Shown: positions 14,631-22,923, counted from the stretch's first letter. The stretch is DNA of 24,682 bases from Massilia sp. (GCA_028291845.1 JAQGNM010000087.1:1-24682); one strand, 5' to 3'. The notes: a model not told the origin generated them from the sequence alone. A program made the numbers and translations.

Positions 14631-15656
14631 ATGGCGTCCCCCGTGATCGGCCCTGTCGGCGGTGGCGGCGCCGGCCTGCTCGCCAGCGTCATCGAAGCGC
14701 TCGATGTCGGCGCCGTGGTCGTCGACCGCCAGTGCCGCGTGCTGTTGTGGAACGGCTGGATGGGCCGCCACAGCGGCCGCGACGCCGCCAGCGCCATCGG
14801 CCGCGATTTGTTTGCGCTGTTTCCCGAGCAGGCCGGACGGCGGCTGGAGGCGGCCGTGCGCCAGGCCTTGCGCGACAATTTCCCCGCCCTGCTGTCGCAA
14901 TCGCTGCACAAGGCGCCGCTGCCGCTGTTCGCCGACCGCGCCGCGCGCGAAGGCGGCTGCCGCATGCGCCAGGCGATCGCGGTGACGCCTTTCGATGTCG
15001 TCGACGGCGCCGGCGCGGGCAGCGAGCGGCTTTGCCTGATCCAGGTGAACGATGTCAGCGCCGCCGTACTGCGCGAAAAACTGTTGCGCACCCATGCGCT
15101 GGCCCTGCGCGAGCAATCGATTTCGGATGGCCTGACCGGCATCGCCAACCGCCGCCACTTCGACCACAGCATCGACAAGGAGGTGCGGCGCGCGCGCCGC
15201 TCCGGCAAGCCCTTGTCGATGCTGATGATCGACATCGATCACTTCAAGGCCTACAACGACCAGTACGGCCATCAGCGCGGCGACGACACCCTGATCAAGG
15301 TCGCCGGCGCGCTGGCCGCCCGCTTGCAGCGTCCGCTGGAACTGCTGGCCCGTTACGGCGGCGAAGAGTTCGCCGTGATCCTGCCTGAGACCGTCCCGCA
15401 ACAGGCGCTGCAGGTGGCCGAGGCGCTGCGCCAGCTGGTGGCGCGGCTGGCGATCGCCCACGGCGCCGGCGCGGCCGGCGCGCGCGTCACCATCAGCGTC
15501 GGCGCGGCCACCTGGAGCCGGCCCTTGCAGGCATGGGGCCAGGGCCAGGACCAAAACCAGGCCGAATCCGCCCGCCTGATCGGCGCCGCCGACCGCGCGC
15601 TGTACGCCGCCAAGCGCGCCGGGCGCGACCGCGTGATGTACGATGAGCCAGTTTGA
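14631..15656 (+). CDS. PAS-GGDEF diguanylate cyclase, 341 aa
   Basis: This protein is predicted to make c-di-GMP from two GTP. Residues ~15-140 form a PAS-like sensor (VIEALDVGAVVVDRQCRVLLWN, later CLIQVNDVSA). A short helical linker leads to the GGDEF domain, which begins SISDGLTGIANRRHFD (163-178). The active-site motif GGEEF is at 243-247, and DIDHFKAYND with GHQRGDD lies upstream, so catalysis should be intact. At the product-inhibition I-site, five residues before GGEEF, the sequence is RPLE (234-237) rather than RxxD, so feedback inhibition may be weakened. No membrane segment is seen, so the protein is cytoplasmic. It starts 1 nt after the CheC gene and closes the three-gene unit. No terminator is visible after it. 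Confidence 0.92.
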   Translation: MASPVIGPVGGGGAGLLASVIEALDVGAVVVDRQCRVLLWNGWMGRHSGRDAASAIGRDLFALFPEQAGRRLEAAVRQALRDNFPALLSQSLHKAPLPLFADRAAREGGCRMRQAIAVTPFDVVDGAGAGSERLCLIQVNDVSAAVLREKLLRTHALALREQSISDGLTGIANRRHFDHSIDKEVRRARRSGKPLSMLMIDIDHFKAYNDQYGHQRGDDTLIKVAGALAARLQRPLELLARYGGEEFAVILPETVPQQALQVAEALRQLVARLAIAHGAGAAGARVTISVGAATWSRPLQAWGQGQDQNQAESARLIGAADRALYAAKRAGRDRVMYDEPV

Positions 15657-15680
15657 CCATTGCGCAGCAGCGCCACCGCC

Positions 15681-15839
15681 ATGCCGATTTCACTCACCCG
15701 CGCCAGCCTGGCGCGGCTGCTTCCGCGTTGGCGTGTGCGTCTGCGTTTGCGTGTGTTTGCCGGCCGGCGCGGCCGACCTCGCGCTGCGCTTCGACAGCGT
15801 CACGCCCGCTAGTCCGAGCTGGATGTGCTGGGATTTTTG
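15681..15839 (+). pseudogene. Possible decayed gene start (signal-peptide-like) in a region without genes
   Basis: The stretch 15657-16007 (about 350 bp) holds no convincing intact gene. Two frames together suggest a decayed 5' end: an ATG at 15681 (MPISLTRASLARLLPR) and, after a frame change, a hydrophobic run GVCVCVCVCLPAGAA with a signal-peptidase-like AGAA, then DLALRFDSVTPAS, then a stop codon. 'LRFDSVT' after a signal peptide resembles the beginning of some exported propeller-type sensor kinases, but this is only an impression. The Val-Cys run comes from a GTGTGC/GTTTGC hexamer repeat (15726-15758). The remainder up to 16007 contains an AT-rich patch with TGTTGCAACA (15946-15955), probably the promoter of the next gene. 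Confidence 0.25.
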
Positions 15840-16007
15840 AGACTCGTATTCAAGCTGCCAGCCAATTGACAGGCGCGGCTGCGGCTACGCGCTCTCCACC
15901 GGGTCGGCGCCACCGTGCCGTGAGCGGCGGATCGAAACATATGCATGTTGCAACATTTTAATATTTACCTCACACTGCTTCGCATCCGCCTTTTCGAAAG
16001 TCCCTCT

Positions 16008-16979
16008 TTGAAAACCGTCCTTTCCCTGCTGTTGCTCGCCGCCCTCTCCGCGCAAGCCGGCGCCAGCGATTACACGCCCTTGATGAAAGCGCGCAAGTTT
16101 GCCGACGCCGAGCGGCTCGCCAACAGCCGCCTGGAGAAGGAGCCGGCGAATGCCGAGGCGCTGGCGGCCAAGGTCGATGCGATCGTGCAGAGCGGCAATC
16201 AAAGCCGCTCCGAGGAAGCGGCAAAACTGGGCGAACAATGCGTGGCTGCGCACCCGCAGGTGGCGCTGTGCCACCTGGCGCTGGGTAATGCGCTCGGCGC
16301 CAAGGCGCTTGCCAACGGCATCATGTCGGCGCTCGGCTATGCCGGCACCATCCGCGACGCTTTCAAAAAGGCGGTGGAACTCGATCCGCACAATATCGAT
16401 GCGCGCATGGCATTGATGAGTTACTACCTGCAGGCGCCGGCCATCGTCGGCGGCGGCAGCGGCAAGGCGCGCGCCCTGGCGGCGCAGACGGCGACGCTCA
16501 ATCCGGAGGCGGCCAAGCTGATGCACGCGCAGCTCGAAGCCGATGCCGACAGGCTGAGCGCCGCCGAAGGGGCGGTGCTGGCGATGCCGGTCAGCGCCAA
16601 CGACGCCATCGCCGACGGCCAGGGCGATCTGCTGGCGGCCATCGGCAACCAGCACATGAAAGAAAAGCGCGTCGCCGACGCCGAGCGGGTGCTGCGCGAA
16701 GCCGTCAAGCGCTTTCCCGACAACGTCACGGCGCTGTACGCGATGGCGCGCCTGCAGCAGGAACAGGGCAAGCATCGCGACGCCGCGGCCGGCTTCGAGC
16801 AGGTGCTGGCCAAAGCGCCGCGCGCCGGCGCCTGGTACCGCCTCGGGCAATCGCAGCAGGCGCTGGGCGAGAAGACCAAGTCGGCCAATGCCTACGCCCA
16901 GGCCCTGGCGGCGGACGGCGGCCTGTCGAAGGCAATGCGCGCCGATGCCGAAACTCAACTCAAGACGGTGAGAAATTGA
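16008..16979 (+). CDS. Exported TPR-repeat protein, about 323 aa
   Basis: This is a helical repeat protein with several tetratricopeptide units: KARKFADAERLANSRLEKEPANAEAL near the start, IRDAFKKAVELDPHNIDARMALMSYYL in the middle, and DAERVLREAVKRFPDNVTALYAMARL with AGFEQVLAKAPRAGAWYRLGQ near the end. The N-terminus LKTVLSLLLLAALSAQAGA is a typical signal peptide, so the protein is periplasmic or outer-membrane associated. I prefer a TTG start at 16008; an ATG at 15945 is in frame but adds 21 residues before the signal and lies in an AT-rich, promoter-like patch. TPR proteins of this kind act as binding scaffolds; the partner is unknown. It lies 96 nt upstream of the asparagine synthetase gene in the same direction, without an intervening terminator. 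Confidence 0.8.
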   Translation: MKTVLSLLLLAALSAQAGASDYTPLMKARKFADAERLANSRLEKEPANAEALAAKVDAIVQSGNQSRSEEAAKLGEQCVAAHPQVALCHLALGNALGAKALANGIMSALGYAGTIRDAFKKAVELDPHNIDARMALMSYYLQAPAIVGGGSGKARALAAQTATLNPEAAKLMHAQLEADADRLSAAEGAVLAMPVSANDAIADGQGDLLAAIGNQHMKEKRVADAERVLREAVKRFPDNVTALYAMARLQQEQGKHRDAAAGFEQVLAKAPRAGAWYRLGQSQQALGEKTKSANAYAQALAADGGLSKAMRADAETQLKTVRN

Positions 16980-17075
16980 TTCGATACTGATTCATTGAGC
17001 GCTGCCAAGGCTGAGGCCAGCGGCACGTTTTACCATGGCGCTGGCGCTTTTGCCTTTCGTTAACAGGTGGCGATC

Positions 17076-18902
17076 ATGTGCGGAATCAGCGGCATCATCA
17101 ACAAAGATGGCTCCGCCGTCGATCCCGGCGCCATCCGCGCCATTACCGACCTGGTGGCCCATCGCGGCCCCGACGGCGAGGGTTTCTATTTTGGCGGCAG
17201 CTTCGCCTTCGGCCACCGGCGCCTGGCCATCATCGACGTCTCCGCCGCCGGCAAGCAGCCGATGGCCTACCTGGACCGCTACGTCATCACCTACAACGGC
17301 GAGGTCTACAACTTCATCGAAGTGAGGGAGCGCCTGGCGCGTTGCGGCTACCGCTTCGCCTCCAACACCGACACCGAAGTGATCCTGGCCGCCTACGACA
17401 AATGGGGCCAGGACTGCGTCGATCACTTCAACGGCATGTGGGCGTTCGCCATTTACGACATCGAACGGCGCCTGATTTTCTGCTCGCGCGACCGCTTCGG
17501 CGTCAAGCCGTTCTATTATTCCGACCGCCTCGACCGCTTCGTGTTCGGCTCCGAGATCAAACAGGTGCTGCTGGGCGCCGGCGGGGCGGCGGTGGCCAAC
17601 ATGGCGGTGCTGCGCGATTTTCTCGTCGAGGGCCTGCACGACCACACCAGCGCCACCTTCTTCGAAGGGGTGAAATCGCTCAAGGCCGGCCACAAGCTGG
17701 TGTACCGCCTCGATGACCATACCATGGTCGAGACGCGCTGGTACACCTTGCCGACCCGCGAGGAACTGCCGCGCATGAGCGCGCATGCCGCCACCACCCG
17801 CTTTCTGCAAGACTTGAAACAATCGATCCGCTACCGCCTGCGCTCGGACGTCAAGGTCGGCACCTGCCTCTCGGGCGGCCTGGACAGCTCGAGCATCGCC
17901 AGCCTGTCGGCGCCCATGTACAGCGCCGCCAGCGGGCAGCCGTTCCAGGCGATTCATGCGCGCGCCAGCGAAGCGGCGATCGACGAAAGCGGCCACGCGC
18001 GCACGGTGGCCGACGCCAACGGCATCGAGCTGTGTATCGTCGAGCCGACCCTGGCCGATTTCGCCGGCGCCGTCGACGACGTCACCCGCTGCCAGGAGGA
18101 GCCGTTCGCCGCGCCGTCGATCTTCATGCAGTTTTTTGTTTTCAAAAAAGCGCGCGAGATCGGCTGCAAGGTGATGCTCGACGGCCAGGGCGGCGACGAG
18201 ATCCTGCTCGGCTACGAGCGTTACTACGCAGCTCACCTGCAATCGCTGGCGCGACTGGCGGCGGCGCGCGAGCTGTGGGCGATTCACCGTCACGGCAACG
18301 GCGGCTTCATCAATGTGGTGGCGCGGCTGGCGTATTTTTCGCTCGCCTGGGTGCGCATCGGCGCCCTGCGCCGCCGCCATGGCTTCCTCAAGGACTGCTA
18401 TCTGACGGATTTTCCCAACATCCGCGCGCTGGCCGCGGCCACCGCCGACGTGCGCAGCATGCAGCGGCTGGAAATCGAGTCGTTCCAGCTGCCGCACCTG
18501 CTGCGCTACGAGGACCGCAATTCGATGTACCACTCGGTCGAGGCGCGCCTGCCATTCCTCGACTACCGGCTGGTGGAAACCTGCTACGGCATCGACACCA
18601 GCCTGAAAATCCACCGCGGCTGGACCAAGCACATTTTACGGGTCGCCATGCGCGGCCTGGCGCCCGCCTCGATCCTGTGGCGCGTCAACAAGCTCGGTTT
18701 CGAGGCGCCGACCGGCACCTGGATCGGCGCCATGCGCGCCAGCATGGAAACGGCGATCCGCGGCTCGGTCCTGATCGAGCGCATGTGCAAGCGCGAGATC
18801 GACCTGGCGCGCCTCGACAGCGCCACCCTGTGGAAGCTGTTCAGCATCGCCAAATGGGAAAGCGCCTACGCGGTGCAGCCGGCCGCCGCAGCAAGCGAAT
18901 GA
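17076..18902 (+). CDS. asnB: Asparagine synthase (glutamine-hydrolysing), AsnB type, 608 aa
   Basis: The enzyme transfers ammonia from glutamine to an ATP-activated carboxylate, normally aspartate. The start at 17076 (MCGISGIIN) exposes Cys2, the class-II glutaminase nucleophile, and has AGGTGG upstream; a GTG three codons earlier is rejected. Glutaminase-domain landmarks are AHRGPDGEG, YNGEVYN and RDRFGVKPFYY. The synthetase domain has the pyrophosphatase loop SGGLDSS (266-272) and LDGQGGDEILLGYERYY. The C-terminal region with YEDRNSMYHSVEARLPFLDYRLVE is typical. Proteins of this group in polysaccharide loci can amidate sugars or other acids, but no such locus surrounds this gene, so asparagine synthesis or a dedicated amidation are both possible. 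It ends 4 nt from a convergent gene. Confidence 0.93.
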   Translation: MCGISGIINKDGSAVDPGAIRAITDLVAHRGPDGEGFYFGGSFAFGHRRLAIIDVSAAGKQPMAYLDRYVITYNGEVYNFIEVRERLARCGYRFASNTDTEVILAAYDKWGQDCVDHFNGMWAFAIYDIERRLIFCSRDRFGVKPFYYSDRLDRFVFGSEIKQVLLGAGGAAVANMAVLRDFLVEGLHDHTSATFFEGVKSLKAGHKLVYRLDDHTMVETRWYTLPTREELPRMSAHAATTRFLQDLKQSIRYRLRSDVKVGTCLSGGLDSSSIASLSAPMYSAASGQPFQAIHARASEAAIDESGHARTVADANGIELCIVEPTLADFAGAVDDVTRCQEEPFAAPSIFMQFFVFKKAREIGCKVMLDGQGGDEILLGYERYYAAHLQSLARLAAARELWAIHRHGNGGFINVVARLAYFSLAWVRIGALRRRHGFLKDCYLTDFPNIRALAAATADVRSMQRLEIESFQLPHLLRYEDRNSMYHSVEARLPFLDYRLVETCYGIDTSLKIHRGWTKHILRVAMRGLAPASILWRVNKLGFEAPTGTWIGAMRASMETAIRGSVLIERMCKREIDLARLDSATLWKLFSIAKWESAYAVQPAAAASE

Positions 18903-18906
18903 ACGA

Positions 18907-19461
18907 TCAGCGTCCGCGCGCCTTGCCGCGCGCGGACGGCGGCGCGTCAGGGGCGCAGGCGGCCGCCGAGCGCGCCGCGGCGCCCAGCATCTTGACGGCA
19001 TTGCTGCCGTCGGCCTTGCGCGCCAGGCAAAAGCGGCCGACATACGATTTCGGCAGATCCGGTTTCGGCCCATCCGGCGCGTCGCCGGGACGCACCTCGA
19101 TCACCACTTCGTACAGCTTGCCCGCTTCGAGCAGTTCGGCGTTTTCCTGCGGCAGCGACGGCACCCGTCCCGCATACGGAATACACATGCTGAACATCAG
19201 CGGGAAGGTGCGTGCGGGCGGCATCGCCATCGCCCACATGGTCGCGCGCCGCCCGGCCGGCACCGCCGACACCCTGATGGCCTGGAAGCTGGGCGCGCCG
19301 GTGCGGCGCTCCTCGCGCTCGGCGATGGTAAAACAGGGCACGCCGCCATTCGATTCGCGCACCTCGGCCTCGCCCGTGCGTACGGCGGCCGGCTGCGCCG
19401 GCAAGGCGCCAAGCGCCAGGCTCAGGCCGACAAGGGCGCGGATGCAAACTCGAAGGAACAT
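18907..19461 (-). CDS. Exported protein of unknown function, 184 aa
   Basis: The N-terminus MFLRVCIRALVGLSLALGALPAQPA is a signal peptide with a likely cleavage near AQPAA, so the mature protein is periplasmic or secreted. The mature part contains four cysteines (VPCFT, SMCIP, RFCLA, AACAP), which could pair. It has a beta-rich look (YEVVIEVRPGD, SYVGRFCLARK) and a basic, Pro/Ala-rich tail. I do not recognise a family. The ATG at 19461 is preferred over a TTG at 19479. The gene converges with the asparagine synthetase gene, 4 nt apart, and lies 57 nt downstream of the HExxH-protein gene in the same direction, so it may share that transcript. Confidence 0.7.
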   Translation of the reverse strand: MFLRVCIRALVGLSLALGALPAQPAAVRTGEAEVRESNGGVPCFTIAEREERRTGAPSFQAIRVSAVPAGRRATMWAMAMPPARTFPLMFSMCIPYAGRVPSLPQENAELLEAGKLYEVVIEVRPGDAPDGPKPDLPKSYVGRFCLARKADGSNAVKMLGAAARSAAACAPDAPPSARGKARGR

Positions 19462-19518
19462 GGTGGCGAGAACGAACAAGGATGCGAAACGCCTAGAGTA
19501 CGTGCAGCGCAGACGTGG

Positions 19519-20142
19519 CTAGTTGACTCCGCGCAACTTTAAGGCAAAGCTGCGCGGCAGGTGGCGGCGATGCCGGGGCTCGGCCAGAAAGCCGGCCAGC
19601 ACGCGGTCGAACAGGCTTGGGTCGCCCCCCTGGTCGGGCCAGCGCATGGCATCGGGACGCTGCAACAGACGCAGTACGAAGTAATCGGCCAGCAGATCAC
19701 CCTGCGCTTCCATGTTGAAATCGGCCAGGGTGACGCCGGCCCGCAGCCGGTAGTGATAATCGAGCTTGAAGCGCAGCGCGCCGCGCAGGCGCACCGGGTA
19801 GCCCAGCTGGTGCTGCCAGACGTGCACCATCTCGTGGATGAACCAGTGCTGTAAGCCGACCCCTTGCGCGGCAAAATCGTCCTGCATGCAGGAGCGGTGA
19901 AAGTACATGCTGCCGTTGGGGGTCATGGCGCAGTTCTTTGGCTGGAACGGCAGGTAGCGGCGGCCGATTATGCGCACCTTTGCATAATCAATGGCATCGC
20001 CGAACACCCGCCGCGCCAGCGCGACTTCACCGGCGGTGAGGAGCCGCTTGCTTATTTTGCACCCAGCGCGGCGGCGGCCCGCGCCAGTTCGGTGATACGG
20101 GCCCAGTCGCCCGCCGCCAGCGCGTCTTTCGGGGTCAGCCAC
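19519..20142 (-). CDS. 'vgr related' HExxH metallopeptidase-like protein (start uncertain)
   Basis: The conserved part runs from KRLLTAGEVALARRVFGDAIDY to the end. It contains HEMVHVWQHQ, an HExxH zinc motif (H103, E104, H107 counted from the 20142 start), and downstream MEAQGDLLADYF, which could give the third ligand. The pattern matches proteins annotated as 'vgr related' or DUF4157-like, small zinc proteins sometimes found near secretion effectors; a real protease activity is not proven. No good start codon exists where the domain begins (about 20040). The frame reaches a GTG at 20142 that lies within eda (91-bp overlap), and an internal GTG at 20007 would cut the domain. So either translation is coupled to eda with an unusual start, or the gene has lost its own start. 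Confidence 0.65.
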   Translation of the reverse strand: MADPERRAGGGRLGPYHRTGAGRRRAGCKISKRLLTAGEVALARRVFGDAIDYAKVRIIGRRYLPFQPKNCAMTPNGSMYFHRSCMQDDFAAQGVGLQHWFIHEMVHVWQHQLGYPVRLRGALRFKLDYHYRLRAGVTLADFNMEAQGDLLADYFVLRLLQRPDAMRWPDQGGDPSLFDRVLAGFLAEPRHRRHLPRSFALKLRGVN

Positions 20143-20717
20143 GAGCCGCCCACGCAGGCGACGTTTTTACAAGCCAAAAAGGCCGGCGCCGTCTCGATCG
20201 AGATGCCGCCGGTGGGGCAGAAGGTGATGTCGGGGATCGGACCGGCGATCGCATTCAACATGCCGACGCCGCCGGCCGGCACCGCCGGAAACAGCTTCAA
20301 TTGTTTGAAGCCGGCTTCGCGCGCGGCCAGCACTTCGGACGGCGTCATCACGCCAGGCAGCAGCGGCAGGCCGCTTTTTTTGGCCGCCTCGATCAGCGTG
20401 GCGGTCAGGCCGGGGGAGACGCCGAACACGGCGCCGGCGTCGCGCGCGGCGGCGAATTCGTCAGGCTGGGTCAAGGTGCCGACGCCGACGATGGCGCCTT
20501 CGACTGCGCTCATGGCGCGGATCGCGGCCAGGCCGTGGGCGGTGCGCAGCGTCACTTCGAGCACGCGGATGCCGCCGGCCACCAGCGCGCGCGCCAGCGG
20601 CACGGCGTGGGCGGGATCATCGATGGCGATGACGGGAATGACAATCGCGCCGCGCATGATGTCGAGCAGGCTGCTGGTGGAAGTAATGGACGATGCGGTG
20701 ATGTTCGATGCGTTCAT
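20052..20717 (-). CDS. eda: KDPG aldolase, 221 aa
   Basis: This enzyme cleaves 2-keto-3-deoxy-6-phosphogluconate to pyruvate and glyceraldehyde-3-phosphate, the second Entner-Doudoroff step. The class-I aldolase residues are visible: the Schiff-base Lys141 in FKQLKLFPA and the acid/base Glu54 in RVLEVTLRT. GVGTLTQPDEF, GVSPGLT and FCPTGGIS are also standard. The start at 20717 has AAGAGA 7 nt upstream; the first ~18 residues (a Ser/Thr-rich stretch) are a short extension compared with the core. The gene lies 28 nt after edd and is surely co-transcribed. Its 3' end overlaps the possible start of the HExxH protein. Confidence 0.96.
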   Translation of the reverse strand: MNASNITASSITSTSSLLDIMRGAIVIPVIAIDDPAHAVPLARALVAGGIRVLEVTLRTAHGLAAIRAMSAVEGAIVGVGTLTQPDEFAAARDAGAVFGVSPGLTATLIEAAKKSGLPLLPGVMTPSEVLAAREAGFKQLKLFPAVPAGGVGMLNAIAGPIPDITFCPTGGISIETAPAFLACKNVACVGGSWLTPKDALAAGDWARITELARAAAALGAK

Positions 20718-20745
20718 GTTGATCTCTTGGTAAGTTATGACCCAG

Positions 20746-22689
20746 TTATGGCCGCGGAGTCGGCTGCACCAGCGGCTGCGAGGCCTTGAACGGCGTGTCC
20801 TCGTCCGACCCCGGCATGATGTCGCCGACGTCGTTCCCCTCGTGCAGCGGCACCGTGGTCGGCACCGGCGACGGCAGCCCGAAGGTGGTGGCGCCCTTCT
20901 CCGCTTCGGAAACGCTGTTGCGGAACATGGCGAACAATTCGCGGCCCATGCCGATGTGCGATGGCGACAGGTCGGCGGTGGTCATGGCGCGAGCGTGCCA
21001 GACGGCATCCGGCACCAGCGCCTGCAAGGTGCCGGCGGTGGCATCGAGGCGGATGATGTCGCCGTCGCGCACCAGCCCGAGGGGACCGCCGGCGAGGATC
21101 TCGGGCGAGACGTGAATCGCCGCCGGCACCTTGCCGGACGCGCCCGACATGCGCCCGTCGGTCACCAGCGCCACGTGGCGCCCGGCGTCCTGCAGGTTGG
21201 CCAGTGCCGGGGTCAAGGCGTGCAGCTCCGGCATGCCGTTGGCGCGCGGGCCCTGAAAGCGCAGCACGGCGACGAAATCGCGGTCGAGACGGCCGGCCTG
21301 GTAGGCGTGCATGAAGGCTTCCTGCGAGTTGAAAGTCAGCGCGGGCGCTTCGACGATGCGGTGGGCTTCCTTGACGGCGGAGATTTTCATCACCGCGCGG
21401 CCCAGGTTGCCTTTTACAAGTATCAGGCCGCCGTCGGCGGAGAACGGCGCGCTGGCCGGACGCAGCACGGCGGAGTCGCCGCTGACCGCCGCTGCCGGCT
21501 TCCACACTGCCTTGTCCCCCTCCAGGAACGGCTCGCTGCAGTGCTGGCGCAAGCCGTGGCCGAGGATGGTGGTGACGTCGTCGTGCAGCAGGCCGGCGTC
21601 GAGCAGTTCGCGGATCAGGTAGCCGGGGCCGCCGGCGGCGTTGAAATGGTTGACGTCGGCGTCGCCGTTCGGGTAGATGCGCGCCAATAAAGGGACAACG
21701 CTGGATAACTCGTTGAAATCGTCCCAGTCGATGACGATGCCGGCGGCCTTGGCGATCGCCACCAGGTGCAGGGTGTGGTTGGTCGAGCCGCCGGTGGCGA
21801 GCAGGCCGACGACGGCGTTGACGATGGCTTTTTCATCGACCACGTGGCCGACCGGGGTGTAGCTGCCGCCCTGCTGGGTAAGCGCCACGGCGCGCTGGGC
21901 CGCCGCGCGCGTCAAGGCGTCGCGCAGGGCCGTGCCCGGATTGATGAAGGAGGCACCCGGCAGGTGCAGGCCCATGAACTCCATCAGGATCTGGTTGCTG
22001 TTGGCGGTACCGTAGAAGGTGCAGGTGCCGGCGCTGTGGTACGAAGCCGATTCGCCCTCGAGCAGCTCTTCGCGGGTGGCTTCGCCCTTGGCATAGCGCT
22101 GGCGGATGGCGGCCTTGTCCTTGTTCGACAGGCCCGTCGTCATCGGACCGGCCGGCACGAACACGGCAGGCAGATGGCCGAAATGCAGCGCGCCGATCAG
22201 CAGGCCCGGCACGATCTTGTCGCACACGCCCAGGTACAGGCCAGCGTCGAACATATTGTGCGACAGCGCCACGGCGGTGCTCATGGCGATGGTATCGCGC
22301 GAAAACAGCGACAGCTCCATGCCCGGCTGGCCCTGGGTGACGCCGTCGCACATGGCCGGGGTGCCGCCGGCGAACTGCGCCACCGCGTCGACTTCGCGCA
22401 CGGCGTCCTTGATAATGGCCGGGAAGCGCTCGAACGGCTGGTGCGCCGACAGCATGTCGTTATACGCCGAGACGATGGCGATCGACGGCTTTTGATACTG
22501 CTTGAGTTTTAACTTGTCGTTGGCCGGGAAGGCGGCGAAGCCGTGCGCCAGGTTGGTGCACGCCAGGGTACTGCGCTGGACGCCCTGCACGCGGGCGGCA
22601 TCGAGGTGCGCCAGATACGCCGCGCGGGACGGGCCGCTGCGTGCGATGATCCGGTCGGTCACGCTCTTGAGAACAGGATGGAGCGCCAT
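20746..22689 (-). CDS. edd: Phosphogluconate dehydratase, 647 aa
   Basis: This enzyme dehydrates 6-phosphogluconate to KDPG, the first Entner-Doudoroff step, using an Fe-S cluster. It belongs to the IlvD/Edd family. The cluster-type cysteines are present in AMCDGVTQG (Cys114), GVCDKIVPG (Cys156) and GTCTFYGTANS. GSTNHTLHL and VTDGRMSGASGK are the other family blocks. The C-terminus carries about 35 extra residues after TFGLPSP (VPTTVPLHEGNDVGDIMPG and on), and the total of 647 exceeds the roughly 600 of the E. coli enzyme. The start at 22689 has AAGGA upstream. A HexR-like operator lies 26 nt upstream of the start codon, and eda follows after 28 nt. Confidence 0.97.
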   Translation of the reverse strand: MALHPVLKSVTDRIIARSGPSRAAYLAHLDAARVQGVQRSTLACTNLAHGFAAFPANDKLKLKQYQKPSIAIVSAYNDMLSAHQPFERFPAIIKDAVREVDAVAQFAGGTPAMCDGVTQGQPGMELSLFSRDTIAMSTAVALSHNMFDAGLYLGVCDKIVPGLLIGALHFGHLPAVFVPAGPMTTGLSNKDKAAIRQRYAKGEATREELLEGESASYHSAGTCTFYGTANSNQILMEFMGLHLPGASFINPGTALRDALTRAAAQRAVALTQQGGSYTPVGHVVDEKAIVNAVVGLLATGGSTNHTLHLVAIAKAAGIVIDWDDFNELSSVVPLLARIYPNGDADVNHFNAAGGPGYLIRELLDAGLLHDDVTTILGHGLRQHCSEPFLEGDKAVWKPAAAVSGDSAVLRPASAPFSADGGLILVKGNLGRAVMKISAVKEAHRIVEAPALTFNSQEAFMHAYQAGRLDRDFVAVLRFQGPRANGMPELHALTPALANLQDAGRHVALVTDGRMSGASGKVPAAIHVSPEILAGGPLGLVRDGDIIRLDATAGTLQALVPDAVWHARAMTTADLSPSHIGMGRELFAMFRNSVSEAEKGATTFGLPSPVPTTVPLHEGNDVGDIMPGSDEDTPFKASQPLVQPTPRP

Positions 22690-22714
22690 GGTGGGTCCTT
22701 GTGTGTTTGATTTA

Positions 22715-22729
22715 TGAAATTTTACTACA
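22715..22729 (-). promoter_or_regulatory. HexR-like operator upstream of edd-eda
   Basis: On the minus strand TGTAGTAAAATTTCA matches the described HexR operator TGTAGTAAAATTACA at 14 of 15 positions. It lies 26 nt upstream of the edd ATG, within a weak -35/-10 arrangement (TTTTCA, 17 bp, ATAAAT). HexR is the KDPG-responsive regulator of glucose catabolism in many proteobacteria. The site is seen in sequence; binding is inferred. Confidence 0.7.
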
Positions 22730-22833
22730 GTTTGAAAAGCTTGTTAATCTGCTCGCTTGCCCCACCGGCCGGGTGCCATGACCAACATCGGAGCGGGATC
22801 TTGAAAACGCACAGCACTCATATGGGTATTTTT

Positions 22834-22848
22834 CGTAGTGAATTTACC
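22834..22848 (+). promoter_or_regulatory. Second HexR-like operator, upstream of pgi
   Basis: CGTAGTGAATTTACC matches the operator TGTAGTAAAATTACA at 11 of 15 positions, including both GTAGT and TTAC half-sites. It covers the -35 region of a possible pgi promoter whose -10 would be TACAAT (22860-22865). The 234-bp edd/pgi gap otherwise shows no ORF. Confidence 0.5.
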
Positions 22849-22923
22849 GCCACTTCAGGTACAATTCCCACAACACTTCCAGCGCCGTCGTCGACCAACC
22901 CATTTTAACGATCAATCACTGTC

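Noticed and set aside
15726..15758. GTGTGC-type tandem repeat as a CRISPR or regulatory repeat array
   Set aside because: Units are 6 bp, imperfect and contiguous without spacers; a simple microsatellite.
16992..18632. 546-aa open frame opposite the asparagine synthetase gene
   Set aside because: Antisense shadow; the + strand has Cys2, SGGLDSS and other AsnB landmarks.
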